From NCBI RefSeq assembly GCF_936943645.1, contig NZ_CAKZJO010000044.1, positions 1 to 64,000 on the forward strand: a stretch of 64,000 nucleotides of DNA. The letters are read 5' to 3'. Under the pieces are notes generated by a model. It saw only the letters and a list, made by a program, of their open reading frames with translations, was not told the origin of the DNA and ran no database searches. Origin of the DNA: an uncultured Bradyrhizobium sp. Lineage in GTDB: Bacteria; Pseudomonadota; Alphaproteobacteria; Rhizobiales; Xanthobacteraceae. Positions 1 to 8,690 of the stretch are shown here, piece by piece; position 1 is the first letter of the stretch, and each line of letters opens with the position of its first letter. Both the position numbers and the translations under genes were made by a program.

Positions 1-148
1 TGCCGCCGGCACCCGGCCTTCCCTGCGCCCTTTGGCCTTCAAAGCGCGCGAACGAAGCGACAAAGCTCGGGCGAAATGCGCCGCGAGAATGAGGACGCAT
101 GTCTGCAGTCGAGCTGAAAGTTGGAGGACGCTGACCGCTCATCACGCT

Positions 149-237
149 CCGTCCTTGCGAGGAGCCCTTGCGACGAAGCAATCCAGAATCCCTCCGCGGA
201 GAGATTCTGGATTGCTTCGCTACGCTCGCAATGACGG
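149..237. repeat. Intergenic inverted repeat, family A, copy 1
   Basis: Perfect 17-bp arms (CGAAGCAATCCAGAATC at 174-190, its reverse complement at 203-219) enclose a 12-base loop. Imperfect outer arms (149-161 and 225-237, ending AATGACGG) extend the stem. A second copy lies at 34096-34175. Such elements are common between genes in Bradyrhizobium and can fold into long hairpins in RNA. Confidence 0.85.
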
Positions 238-262
238 CGGAGAGAGCGGCGCCACACTCCGC

Positions 263-394
263 TCGTGCCCCGGACGCAGCGCAGCGCCCCCTTGGCGGTG
301 CGCTGCAGAGCCGGGGCCTACATCGCAGCGGAGTCCAGCGCGTACTGGGTCCCCTGCGCCGCAACGCATATGCGTTGCAGCTTGTCCGGGACAG
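263..394. repeat. Intergenic repeat, family B, copy 1
   Basis: The unit begins with CGTGCCCCGGACGCAGCGCA, continues through GGTGCGCTGCAGAGCCGGGGCC and TGGGTCCC, and ends near GTCCGGGACA. The ends are roughly complementary (CCCCGGAC with GTCCGGGA). Related copies lie at 23916-24036 and 34208-34329. Here, as at 34 kb, it directly follows a family A repeat. Confidence 0.8.
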
Positions 395-480
395 GAGCCT
401 GCCCTACGCCGTCCCTTTCCACCCGCTTTTCGCCGGCACGCCGGGCTGATACACTGGCGCCATTACTTTGGGGAATTTTG

Positions 481-1836
481 ATGCGCGCGAGCATTTTAAA
501 TCGCGTCCTTTTCAATCGCGTCCTGGGGCTGGCGGCGCTGGCCCTGCTTGTCGTCACTGCGGAGCCGGCAACGGCCGAGAAGCGCATCGCGCTCGTGGTC
601 GGCAATTCCGCCTACAAGAACATCACGCCGCTCGACAATCCCTCGAAGGACGCGGGCCTGATGGCGGAGACGCTCGGGGCGCTCGGCTTCACGCTGGTCG
701 GCGGGCGCGCCCAGCTCGATCTCGACAAGGGCGCGATGGACATCGCGGTGCAGAGTTTTGGCCGCCAGGTCCAGGGCGCCGACGTCGCGCTGTTCTATTA
801 TGCCGGCCACGGCGTTCAGGTCGCCGGCTCCAACTATCTCGTGCCGGTCGGCGCCAATCCGACGCGGGAGGCCGATGTCGACTTCCAGATGACCGACGTC
901 AACCTCGTGCTGCGCCAGATGCAGGGCTCCGGCACCCGCCTCAACCTCGTCATCCTCGATGCCTGCCGCAACAACCCCTTTGGCTCGCGCGGCCTTCGCG
1001 CCGCAGATGGCGGACTTGCGCAGATGCGCGCGCCCGAGGGCACGCTGATTTCCTACGCGACGCAGCCCGGCAACGTCGCCCAGGACGGCGCCGACGGCCA
1101 CAGCCCCTACACCAAGGCGCTGGCCACCACGATCCGGGTCGCGGGTCTCGACGTATTCCAGACCTTCAACCAGGTCGGCCTCGCCGTAAAACGCGCCACC
1201 GCCGGCGCGCAGCAGCCCTGGGTGTCGTCCTCGCCGATCGACGGCACGTTCTTCTTCGTGCCGCCAACGCAAGCCGCGCCGCCGCAGGTTGCGGCGATGC
1301 AGCCCGATCCCTTGCCGGCGGAGCGTCTGCGCGCCGATCCCGACCGCGTTCCCTTGCGCGATGCCGCGCTGCTCAGCGAGCTCAGCGAGCGGCTCTACGA
1401 GCTCAATTTCGATCCTGATACGCCCGACGGCCTGACGCGCGCGATCACCAAGCTGCAGCAACGGATTTCGATGGCGCCAACAGGCGAAGCCACCGAAGGC
1501 CTGTTGTTGCGGATGCGCAAGATGGAGGATCTCAAGCCCTGGGGCTCGATCGTCTACGGCCCCGACAGCAGCAAATGGGGCATCTCCTGGAATCATGCCT
1601 CGCGACGCGCGGCGGTGGCGGATGCGCGCGGCAATTGCGCCGGCGCCAAATGCCCGATCGAACTCTCCTTCTACGGCAGGAGCTGCGGCGCGTTTGCGAT
1701 CTCCGACAAATCCTGGTCGCTGGTCCAGCGCGAGGGCGTGCAGCGGGCCAAGGACGCCGCGCTTGACGAATGCGGCAAGGCTGGCAAAGCTTGCCGCATT
1801 ATCGGAGCCGTCTGCGCCGACGGCTCCGGCCGCTGA
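481..1836 (+). CDS. Secreted caspase-like (C14, metacaspase-type) peptidase
   Basis: 451 residues from ATG 481, chosen because it opens with a signal peptide (hydrophobic core about residues 14-27, cleavage near AEPATAEK). The caspase p20 fold follows: RIALVVGNSAY, the catalytic His110 in YYAGHG and the catalytic Cys162 in LDACRNNP. The last roughly 100 residues form a Cys-containing domain resembling DUF4189 (WGISWNHAS, CAGAKC, YGRSCGAF). Bacterial C14 proteases of this type cut after Arg or Lys; the substrate is unknown. Export suggests a periplasmic role. The next gene begins 27 bases downstream and is also exported, so the two may be co-transcribed. Family assignment is firm, function is not. 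Confidence 0.9.
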   Translation: MRASILNRVLFNRVLGLAALALLVVTAEPATAEKRIALVVGNSAYKNITPLDNPSKDAGLMAETLGALGFTLVGGRAQLDLDKGAMDIAVQSFGRQVQGADVALFYYAGHGVQVAGSNYLVPVGANPTREADVDFQMTDVNLVLRQMQGSGTRLNLVILDACRNNPFGSRGLRAADGGLAQMRAPEGTLISYATQPGNVAQDGADGHSPYTKALATTIRVAGLDVFQTFNQVGLAVKRATAGAQQPWVSSSPIDGTFFFVPPTQAAPPQVAAMQPDPLPAERLRADPDRVPLRDAALLSELSERLYELNFDPDTPDGLTRAITKLQQRISMAPTGEATEGLLLRMRKMEDLKPWGSIVYGPDSSKWGISWNHASRRAAVADARGNCAGAKCPIELSFYGRSCGAFAISDKSWSLVQREGVQRAKDAALDECGKAGKACRIIGAVCADGSGR

Positions 1837-1862
1837 TCCTTTTTCAATTTGGATTTTTGCTC

Positions 1863-2378
1863 ATGCTCAATGCCGTCACCCGTCCGACCGCCCTCGCCGT
1901 CCTTCTCACCGCCATCCTGGCTGCAGCGTCCGCCTTGTCGCCTCTGTTGGCGCAATCCGGCAGTGCCGGCGGCTCGATCGGCAATGACGAGAAATCGCTG
2001 TCGGGCTCACGTTCGGACCGCTCGGCCGAGCCCGCACCCCCGGCGCGCCGGAGCAAGCCGGCAGCCGAGGAGCCGCGCTCGTCGTCGCGGCGAAGCGGCG
2101 GAGGCGGTGGTGGCGGCGGCGGCTTCGACGGCGCCTGGGTGGTGACCAGCGTCGGCTGTGGCGGCTCGACGTCCGGCGCGGTCGTGGTCTCCTCGGGCAA
2201 GGTCATCGGCCAGGGCGTCAGCGGCACGGTCAGCGCGAGCGGCTCCGTCAGGACGTTCGGTCATGGCGACGGCGGCGTGACCTTCACGGGGGCGGGACGT
2301 CTTGGCGGCCGCAGCGGTTCCGGAACCTGGCGCCGTTCCGATGGGTGCGGCGGAACCTGGACTTCGGCGAAACAGTAG
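1863..2378 (+). CDS. Exported Gly/Ser-rich hypothetical protein
   Basis: 171 residues from ATG 1863, preferred over upstream in-frame starts because it begins exactly at a signal peptide (MLNAVTRPTALAVLLTAIL, cleavage near LLAQS). The mature part has a basic Ser/Pro/Arg linker, an eight-glycine run (GGGGGGGG) and a small domain of about 80 residues starting FDGAWVVTSVGCGGST and ending in a repeated SGTW motif (GSGTWRRSDGCGGTW). The tail resembles small beta-sandwich domains of alphaproteobacterial exported proteins. No catalytic motif is visible. It follows the caspase-like gene at 27 bases. Function unknown. Confidence 0.75.
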   Translation: MLNAVTRPTALAVLLTAILAAASALSPLLAQSGSAGGSIGNDEKSLSGSRSDRSAEPAPPARRSKPAAEEPRSSSRRSGGGGGGGGGFDGAWVVTSVGCGGSTSGAVVVSSGKVIGQGVSGTVSASGSVRTFGHGDGGVTFTGAGRLGGRSGSGTWRRSDGCGGTWTSAKQ

Positions 2379-2528
2379 CGGCGAAAGGGCCCTGTTTCGC
2401 TGCGGAACAATCATCCCGCAGGCCCAATTCAAGCCACATCCTCTCCGGATTTGCGGCTCATTGCCACCCAAGTCTTTGATGACAAAGGGCTGGTTAAGAG
2501 TTGCGTCATGCGTAACCGGGAGACCAGG

Positions 2529-3767
2529 ATGGGCAACCGCACCGCAAAGTTCATATCCGCGCTTGTCGGCAGCCTCATCGCCGGCGTGCCGCTCGCCGCC
2601 GTGTCGCAGAACGCGCCGGCCACATCGAGCGCGGCCGGCCCAGCCGCCGACTGCCTCGCCTCGCCGAAGGGCACCGCGCCGCAGGGGCAGCACTGGTACT
2701 ATCGCCTCGAGCGCACGACCAAGCAGAAGTGCTGGTATCTGCGCGCCGCCGGCGACAAGGACAGCGCGAAGGCCGCGCAGACCGCGCAAGCCACGACCGA
2801 GCCATCATCGGATTCCGCGGCACCGCCGCAGCAGACGGTACAGGACGCGCACGCCGAATATATGGGGCCGCGGAGCAGTGCAGCCCCCAAGGCGCCGAGC
2901 GCGACCACGCAGGCCTCACCGACCGCCCCGCCTCCGGCACAACAAGCCGCGAACCAGGCTGAGAGCAGCGCCGAGCAGCCTCCCGCCGCCGCGCCATGGC
3001 CCGATGTCGCCGCGGCGCCCGCCGCACCAGCGCCGCAGCCCGCACCCGCCGTAGCCACAGCCGCCGCGCAGCCGAGCGCAAAGCCGTCAAAATCCCCTGC
3101 CCCGCTCCCGCCCGCCGCAACCGACGGCTCGACCGACAAGCCCGGCGGCTCGGTGCAGATGCTGCTGCTGGTGATCGGCGCCGCGCTGGCGCTCGCGGGC
3201 CTCCTCGCCAGCGTGATCTACCGTCTCGCTCGCCGGCGCGTGCGCGTCCAGGCTGCCGACCGCCGCGGCCATTGGGACGATTGGGCGCCGCAAGACCACG
3301 ACGCAAGCCGTGCCCCCTGGCAGGATGCAAGGCTGGCCGCTGCGCTGCGCCCGCAGTCGGGACCGGTCGACTTCGACGAGGTGCGCCCGCCGCAGACCGC
3401 GCAACTTGCGGCGTTCACCAAGGAGATCGGCAGGATCGCAGCCCAGTCAGCCTCGGTTCGCGACGAGGCCGCAGAGCTCGACGAAGCCGACATCTTCAAC
3501 GGAACGTTCGAGATCGAAGCCGCGCCCCGGCTCGTGGCCCAGCACAGCAACGAGATTCAGGAGGTCGGCGCCAACAAGCCGGTCGCCCGCGAGGAAGGTC
3601 ATCGCGATGAGGAGATGCAGATCGAGGACACCGTCGACGTCGACGTGATCACCGCAATGCTTGAACAGTTGGCGAAACAAGGGCCGCGGTTGCCGCAGCC
3701 TAGCCCTGAAGCTGCCCTTGCAGACCTCGCACAAAGCCAACGAGGCCAATCCGCCGCTCGCGCTTGA
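2529..3767 (+). CDS. Pro/Ala-rich single-pass membrane protein
   Basis: 412 residues from ATG 2529, which has GGGAG 8 bases upstream; in-frame starts at 2451 and 2508 are less likely. A signal-like N-terminus (FISALVGSLIAGVPLAAVS) is followed by a conserved-looking block around QHWYYRLERTTKQKCWYLR, a long low-complexity Pro/Ala/Gln region, one transmembrane helix (MLLLVIGAALALAGLLASVIY) and a charged cytoplasmic tail rich in Glu and Asp. No enzyme motif is seen. The 3' end overlaps the oppositely oriented gmk by 68 bases. It resembles conserved hypothetical proteins of Bradyrhizobium; role unknown. Confidence 0.75.
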   Translation: MGNRTAKFISALVGSLIAGVPLAAVSQNAPATSSAAGPAADCLASPKGTAPQGQHWYYRLERTTKQKCWYLRAAGDKDSAKAAQTAQATTEPSSDSAAPPQQTVQDAHAEYMGPRSSAAPKAPSATTQASPTAPPPAQQAANQAESSAEQPPAAAPWPDVAAAPAAPAPQPAPAVATAAAQPSAKPSKSPAPLPPAATDGSTDKPGGSVQMLLLVIGAALALAGLLASVIYRLARRRVRVQAADRRGHWDDWAPQDHDASRAPWQDARLAAALRPQSGPVDFDEVRPPQTAQLAAFTKEIGRIAAQSASVRDEAAELDEADIFNGTFEIEAAPRLVAQHSNEIQEVGANKPVAREEGHRDEEMQIEDTVDVDVITAMLEQLAKQGPRLPQPSPEAALADLAQSQRGQSAARA

Positions 3768-4359
3768 GACGCTCGGCCTTCAGGATCGACTGAACCTCGG
3801 CGAAGGCCTCGTCGACGTCGTGGTTGATCACGATGTAGTCGTACTCGGCCCAGTGGCTCATCTCGTGGCTGGCGCGGCTCATGCGCTTGCGGATCACCTC
3901 GTCGGAATCCTGCGCGCGCGAATGCAGGCGCTTCTCGAGGTCGGCGGCCGAGGGCGGCAGGATGAAGACGCTGACGACGTCGGCGCGCGCTTTCTCGCGC
4001 AATTGCTGCGTGCCCTGCCAGTCGATGTCGAACAGCACGTCCTGCCCCGACGACAGCGCGGCCTCGACCGGCGCGCGCGGCGTGCCGTAGCTGTTGTCGA
4101 ACACCGTGGCCCATTCCAGCAGCTCGTCGCCCTTCACCATCGCATCGAAGCGGGACTTGTCGACGAACAGGTAATCCTTGCCGTCGACCTCGCCCGGCCG
4201 CATCGACCGCGTTGTCGCGGAGACCGACATCTTCAGGCCGGCCATGCGCTCGATCAGAAGACGCGACAGCGTCGTCTTGCCCGCGCCCGAGGGCGAGGAC
4301 AGCACGAACATCAAGCCGCGCCGCTCGACACCGTCAGTTCCGTGACCGCCTGATGTCAT
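3700..4359 (-). CDS. gmk: Guanylate kinase
   Basis: 219 residues. Converts GMP plus ATP to GDP plus ADP in the cytoplasm. The P-loop SSPSGAGKTTL sits near residue 25, followed by the GMP-binding stretch (SVSATTRSMRPGEVDGKDY) and the DIDWQGTQQL motif. The N-terminal extension MTSGGHGTDGVERRG precedes the core. The start lies 3 bases after the yicC stop, so translation is probably coupled. The last 68 coding bases overlap the convergent gene ending at 3767. Confidence 0.96.
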   Translation of the reverse strand: MTSGGHGTDGVERRGLMFVLSSPSGAGKTTLSRLLIERMAGLKMSVSATTRSMRPGEVDGKDYLFVDKSRFDAMVKGDELLEWATVFDNSYGTPRAPVEAALSSGQDVLFDIDWQGTQQLREKARADVVSVFILPPSAADLEKRLHSRAQDSDEVIRKRMSRASHEMSHWAEYDYIVINHDVDEAFAEVQSILKAERLKRERRIGLVGFVRGLQGQLQG

Positions 4360-4362
4360 CGA

Positions 4363-5250
4363 TCACTCCAGATTCTGGACCTGCTCGCGGAACTGCTCGA
4401 CCACGTTCTTCATGGCGAGGCCCGTATTGGTCAGCTCGATGTCGTTCGACTTCGAGCAGCAGGTGTTGACCTCGCGGTGAAACTCCTGAGCCAGGAAGTC
4501 GAGCTTGCGGCCGATCGGGCCGCCCTTGCCGATCAGCTCGCGCGCCTGGGCGACATGCGAGGCGATCCGGTCGAGCTCCTCGCGGATGTCGGCCTTGGTG
4601 GCGATCAGGATCGCCTCCTGCATCAGGCGGTCGGAATCGAAACGGTCGGAGGTGTCGAGAAGGCTCGCGATCTGCTCGGCGAGCCTGGCCCTGATCGCCT
4701 CCGGCTTGCGGCCGGGCGCGGCTTCGGCCTTTTTTGCCAGCTGCTCGATCTCGTCCACCCGCTGGGTCAGGATCTGCCCGAGCGAGGTGCCCTCGCGCCT
4801 GCGCATCGCGACGAGCTCGTCGAGCGCCTTGTCGAAGGCCGCGGCGGCCGCGGCGCGCGCGGCCTTGTCCTCCTCCTCGTCCCCCTCGGGCTCGGCGACC
4901 TCGACGACGCCCTTGATGGCGAGCAGGCCGTCAATGCTCGGCGCCACCGCGTCGACCTTGCCGGCGATCACCGCGGCGGCCTTCAGCACCGCGTTGAGCA
5001 CGTCCTCGTTGACGCGGACCGTGGCGGCCGCATTGGTGCGCTTGACGTTGAGGTTGGCGTAGACCGTGCCGCGCGACAAAAGCTCGCCGGCGCGCTTCTT
5101 GGCATGGGCCTCGAGCTCGTCGAACCCCTGCGGCAACCGGACCCTGAGGTCAAAGCCCTTGGCGTTGACCGACTTCAATTCCCATTCGAACGTGTACGGC
5201 CCGCTTGCGCCGTGGCTACGGGCAAAGCCGGTCATGGACGACAGCGCCAT
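4363..5250 (-). CDS. YicC/YloC family endoribonuclease
   Basis: 295 residues from ATG 5250; the frame could extend to 5292, but family members begin MALSSMTGFARS. The N-terminal YicC domain (SMTGFARSHG, ELKSVNAKGFDLRVRLP) and the C-terminal DUF1732 (LDFLAQEFHREVNTCCSKSND, with the conserved REVNT) are both present. E. coli YicC is an RNase acting on RNA in the cytoplasm. It sits immediately before gmk, a common arrangement, and follows mltG on the same strand. Confidence 0.93.
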   Translation of the reverse strand: MALSSMTGFARSHGASGPYTFEWELKSVNAKGFDLRVRLPQGFDELEAHAKKRAGELLSRGTVYANLNVKRTNAAATVRVNEDVLNAVLKAAAVIAGKVDAVAPSIDGLLAIKGVVEVAEPEGDEEEDKAARAAAAAAFDKALDELVAMRRREGTSLGQILTQRVDEIEQLAKKAEAAPGRKPEAIRARLAEQIASLLDTSDRFDSDRLMQEAILIATKADIREELDRIASHVAQARELIGKGGPIGRKLDFLAQEFHREVNTCCSKSNDIELTNTGLAMKNVVEQFREQVQNLE

Positions 5251-5364
5251 CAGGTCAAAATCTCCAGAAACGCGGGATTCGCGAGGCATCAAGCCACGCG
5301 AATCTTAAGACTATTTTGCAGGAAAGTGGAATCCGCAAAGTCCGCAGGCAGATCTGTACAGCGC

Positions 5365-6636
5365 CTAGCGCTGGACCACCGGCGGCGACGGCTGCACCGC
5401 GCCCTGCCGCGCCGGTGCTGCGGGGCGTGCCGCCGGCGGCTTCTTCTGCTGGCTCGGCCGGGCCGGCGTGGTTGCCGTGGGCGTATCGGTCGCGCCACCG
5501 GGTGCGGCCGCGGCGGGCGGCGGCGCATCCTCGGCCGGCTCGACCGTGTCGTTCTGGATCTGCTTCTCCATCGCGCGCAGCTTGGCGACGTTCTTCTGAT
5601 GCGCGTCGTACGTCTCGGTGAAGGCATGTCCACCGGTGCCGTCGGCGACGAAATAGAGGTCGCGGGTACGGGCCGGATTGGCGGCGGCTTCCAGCGAGGC
5701 GCGGCCGGGGTTGGAGATCGGACCCGGCGGCAGGCCTTCGATCACATAGGTGTTGTAGGGCGACGGCTGCGTGATCTCGCTGCGCTTGATCGGACGGCCC
5801 AGCGTGCCCTTGCCGCCGACGAGGCCGTAGATGATGGTCGGATCGGACTGCAGCTTGATGCGCTGCTTCAGGCGATTGACGAACACCGCAGCGACGCGGC
5901 TGCGCTCGTCGGGCTTGCCGGTCTCCTTCTCGACGATCGAGGCCAGCGTCACCAATTGCTCCGGCGATTTGACCGGAATGTCCTGATTGCGGCGCTCCCA
6001 GATCTCGGCAAGCACGCGCTTGTGCGCCTGCTGCATGCGCTGGATCACCTGGTCACGCGGTGTGCCGCGCGGGAACTTGTAGGTCTCGGGCAACAGCGTG
6101 CCCTCGCGCGGCAGCTCGCGCACGCTTCCGGTGAAGATGTCGTTGTCGGACAGGCGCGCCACGATCTGCTCGGAGGTCAGGCCTTCCGGAATCGTGACGG
6201 CGTGCTGCACCACCTTGCCCTCGACGATGGTGGCGATGACGTCGCGGAGCGAGGCGTTCTTCTGGAACGCATATTCACCCGGCTTGAGGTCCGAGCTCGC
6301 CTTCAGCGCGGCGACGCTGGCGATGAACACCCAGGGATTGATGTCCGTCACGCCTTCCCGGTTCAGCGTCTCCGCAATGTCGCGCTTGCCCGCGCGCTGC
6401 GGGATGTTGACGATCTTGTCTTCCTTCAGCGGTCCCGGCGCCTCGAGCACCTGCCGGCCGTAATAATAGACGCCACCGGCGCCGAGCATGGCGATCAGCA
6501 AAAGGGTGATGATGGCGTTGCCGACGACCACGAAGGGATTGCGGGCACGGTCCGACCGCTTCGGCGGCGGCGGAAGCTGCTCGGGCTCCAGCGCTGCCCG
6601 CGGACTCCGGGGCGAAATGGGCGGCCTTTCACTCAT
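5365..6636 (-). CDS. mltG: Endolytic peptidoglycan transglycosylase MltG
   Basis: 423 residues. A Pro-rich cytoplasmic N-terminus and one transmembrane helix (about residues 34-58) precede a periplasmic YceG domain. The catalytic-site region is recognisable (LASIVEKETGKPDERSRVAAVFVNRL region, Glu in VEKET), and the substrate motif PYNTYVIEGLPPGPISNPG is intact. MltG cleaves nascent glycan strands and sets their length. The C-terminal about 70 residues are Pro/Ala/Thr-rich low complexity, a tail often seen in rhizobial orthologues. It lies downstream of acpP-fabF with yicC and gmk following. Confidence 0.95.
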   Translation of the reverse strand: MSERPPISPRSPRAALEPEQLPPPPKRSDRARNPFVVVGNAIITLLLIAMLGAGGVYYYGRQVLEAPGPLKEDKIVNIPQRAGKRDIAETLNREGVTDINPWVFIASVAALKASSDLKPGEYAFQKNASLRDVIATIVEGKVVQHAVTIPEGLTSEQIVARLSDNDIFTGSVRELPREGTLLPETYKFPRGTPRDQVIQRMQQAHKRVLAEIWERRNQDIPVKSPEQLVTLASIVEKETGKPDERSRVAAVFVNRLKQRIKLQSDPTIIYGLVGGKGTLGRPIKRSEITQPSPYNTYVIEGLPPGPISNPGRASLEAAANPARTRDLYFVADGTGGHAFTETYDAHQKNVAKLRAMEKQIQNDTVEPAEDAPPPAAAAPGGATDTPTATTPARPSQQKKPPAARPAAPARQGAVQPSPPVVQR

Positions 6637-6761
6637 CGAAGCAACCTGAATCCTGCCGGTTCAATAGCGGCCCGGCAATCGCTTGCCGAGCCAAATGCAC
6701 GCGCCCACTTCCATGACTATCGCCGAATACGGCAAAACGGTGGATTCGTCTCAAACGCAAA

Positions 6762-8027
6762 CTAATTGGCCAGACGCCGGACGATCACCGACGCATTGGT
6801 ACCGCCAAAACCAAAAGAGTTCGACAAGGCGACATTCACCTCACGCTTCTTCGCCGTGTGCGGCACGAGGTCGATTGCAGTCTCCACCGACGGATTGTCG
6901 AGGTTGATCGTCGGCGGCACGACATTATCGCGAATCGCGAGAATGGCGAAGATCGCCTCGATCGCGCCGGCCGCACCGAGCAGATGTCCCGTCGACGATT
7001 TGGTCGAGGACATCGCGACCTTGGAGGCGGCATTGCCGAGCAGACGCTCGACCGCACCGAGCTCGATCTCGTCGCCGAGCGGCGTCGAGGTGCCGTGCGC
7101 GTTGATATAATCGAGATCGGATGCCGTGAGGCCGGCGCGCTTGAGCGCCGCCGACATGCTGCGGAAGCCGCCATCGCCGTCGGGCGACGGTGAGGTAATG
7201 TGATAAGCGTCACCCGACAGGCCGTAACCGATCACCTCGGCATAGATCCGGGCGCCGCGGCGCCTTGCGTGCTCGAGCTCCTCGAGCACCAGGACTCCGG
7301 CGCCCTCGCCCATGACAAAACCGTCACGGTCCTTGTCGTAGGGGCGCGAGGCCTTCTCGGGCGTCTCGTTGAAGCCGGTCGAGAGCGCCCGCGCGGCGTT
7401 GAAGCCGGCGATGCCGATGCGGCTGATCGGCGACTCGGCACCGCCTGCGACCATCACATCGGCATCGCCCAGCGCAATCAGCCGGGCGGCATCGCCGACG
7501 GCGTGCGCGCCGGTCGAGCAGGCCGTGACCACCGAATGGTTCGGTCCCTTCAGGCCGTGCGCGATCGAGACGTAGCCGGAGGCGAGATTGATCAGGCGGC
7601 CCGGAATGAAGAACGGCGACACCCGGCGCGGTCCGCGCTCCTTCAGGAGGATCGCGGTGTCGGCGATGCCGTTGAGGCCGCCGATGCCGGACCCGATCAT
7701 GGTGCCGGTGGCGCACTTGTCCTCTTCGGTCTCGGGATGCCAGTTGGCGTCGTCGAGCGCCTGGCCGGCCGCGGCCATGCCGAAGATGATGAAGTCGTCG
7801 ACCTTGCGCTGGTCCTTCGGCTCCATCCACTTGTCGGGATTGAAGGTGTCGTTGGACCCGTCGCCGCGCACCACCGTGCAGGCGATCTTGGTCTGGAGAT
7901 CGGAGACATCGAAGCTCTCGATTCTGCGCGCACCGCTTTCGCCGTTGAGAATGCGCTTCCAGGTCGGCTCGACGCCGCAGCCGAGTGGCGAGACCATGCC
8001 GAGACCCGTGACGACAACCCGCCTCAT
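6762..8027 (-). CDS. fabF: 3-oxoacyl-ACP synthase II (FabF)
   Basis: 421 residues, usual length. Condenses malonyl-ACP with acyl-ACP in type II fatty acid elongation. The nucleophile Cys is in VTACSTGAHAVGDA; the two catalytic His are in INAHGTSTPLGD and STGHLLGAAGA; the C-terminal SNSFGFGGTN loop is intact. It follows acpP with a 108-base spacer that holds a strong hairpin. Classic acpP-fabF-mltG order. Confidence 0.97.
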   Translation of the reverse strand: MRRVVVTGLGMVSPLGCGVEPTWKRILNGESGARRIESFDVSDLQTKIACTVVRGDGSNDTFNPDKWMEPKDQRKVDDFIIFGMAAAGQALDDANWHPETEEDKCATGTMIGSGIGGLNGIADTAILLKERGPRRVSPFFIPGRLINLASGYVSIAHGLKGPNHSVVTACSTGAHAVGDAARLIALGDADVMVAGGAESPISRIGIAGFNAARALSTGFNETPEKASRPYDKDRDGFVMGEGAGVLVLEELEHARRRGARIYAEVIGYGLSGDAYHITSPSPDGDGGFRSMSAALKRAGLTASDLDYINAHGTSTPLGDEIELGAVERLLGNAASKVAMSSTKSSTGHLLGAAGAIEAIFAILAIRDNVVPPTINLDNPSVETAIDLVPHTAKKREVNVALSNSFGFGGTNASVIVRRLAN

Positions 8028-8068
8028 ATCCGATAACTCCGCATCGAAAGATTCACGGCCAATAACAA

Positions 8069-8107
8069 GAAACCGGCTGACCGCTGCGAAGCGGCCCGTC
8101 CGGTTTC
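8069..8107 (-). terminator. Hairpin in the acpP-fabF spacer
   Basis: Perfect arms GAAACCGG (8069-8076) and CCGGTTTC (8100-8107) enclose a nested stem CCGCT/AGCGG. There is no long T-tract, so it looks more like a partial terminator or RNA-processing and stability element that lowers fabF relative to acpP than a full stop. Confidence 0.5.
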
Positions 8108-8135
8108 AATGTTGTCCCCGCGAAAATGAAGAGCC

Positions 8136-8375
8136 TTAGCTCTTCGCGTTCTTCTCGAGAAACTTCGTGGCGTCGCCGACGGTGAGAATCGTTTCCGCAG
8201 CGTCGTCCGGAATCTCGCAACCGAATTCCTCTTCGAACGCCATCACCAGCTCGACGGTGTCCAGACTGTCGGCGCCGAGGTCGTCGATGAAGCTCGCAGC
8301 GTCGACAACCTTCTCGGGTTCAACACCAAGGTGTTCGACCACGATCTTCTTAACCCGCTCGCCAATGTCACTCAT
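8136..8375 (-). CDS. acpP: Acyl carrier protein
   Basis: 79 residues, acidic, one domain. Ser37 in the [10 protein letters not shown] motif receives the 4'-phosphopantetheine arm. AcpP carries intermediates for FabD, FabG and FabF, all encoded next to it. A 315-base gap separates it from fabG, which implies its own promoter and fits its usual high expression. Confidence 0.98.
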   Translation of the reverse strand: MSDIGERVKKIVVEHLGVEPEKVVDAASFIDDLGADSLDTVELVMAFEEEFGCEIPDDAAETILTVGDATKFLEKNAKS

Positions 8376-8690
8376 TGCTTAACCTCGTGTTGTTCCCTGT
8401 AGACCCGACCCCCCGGGACGATACGAGCCGTCGTGGTCGTGTTACTTGCCTTCGCTTACGAACTTTGATTTGGCCCCATCCTAACCGATACAGGGCCCGG
8501 CGAACGACGGCCAAGGCTCCGCATCGCCAATATACAGGGTTTCAAAAACCTGCAATGGCGTTCTTTGCCCATCCGTTGAAGGTCCGGTTATCATACTTCA
8601 ATTGCCTTGACTACAAGCCTCATTTCCCTCCGGAAACGGCCGTTTGCCGCATCCGGCACCGCCCCATGTGGGCAGTGCGGAACGAGGGCT
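8376..8690. promoter_or_regulatory. acpP upstream region and fabG terminator
   Basis: No gene is convincing here. It must contain the minus-strand acpP promoter, which I cannot place exactly. A stem with arms at 8656-8664 and 8670-8678 (GCACCGCCC/GGGCAGTGC with one G-T pair) lies 12 bases beyond the fabG stop and may end fabG transcription. A 12-bp palindrome AAACGGCCGTTT lies at 8634-8645. Confidence 0.5.

Larger units (their letters stand above)
1..480. other. Gene-free left edge, largely repeat sequence
   Basis: No convincing gene is visible. The stretch carries the inverted repeat at 149-237 and a second repeat unit at 263-394, both recurring near 34.1-34.3 kb. Open frames crossing it translate the repeats and lack convincing ribosome binding sites. 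The promoter of the caspase-like gene at 481 should lie at its right end, but I see no clear promoter motif. Confidence 0.6.

Noticed and set aside
32..481. Open frame at the left edge ending just before the caspase gene
   Set aside because: It translates the two intergenic repeats (peptide like ALATKQSRIPPRRDSGLL), a common false gene in Bradyrhizobium, and has no ribosome binding site.
4477..6765. Very long plus-strand open frame opposite yicC and mltG
   Set aside because: It is the GC-skewed antisense frame of real minus-strand genes; no domain features, and yicC and mltG are clear.
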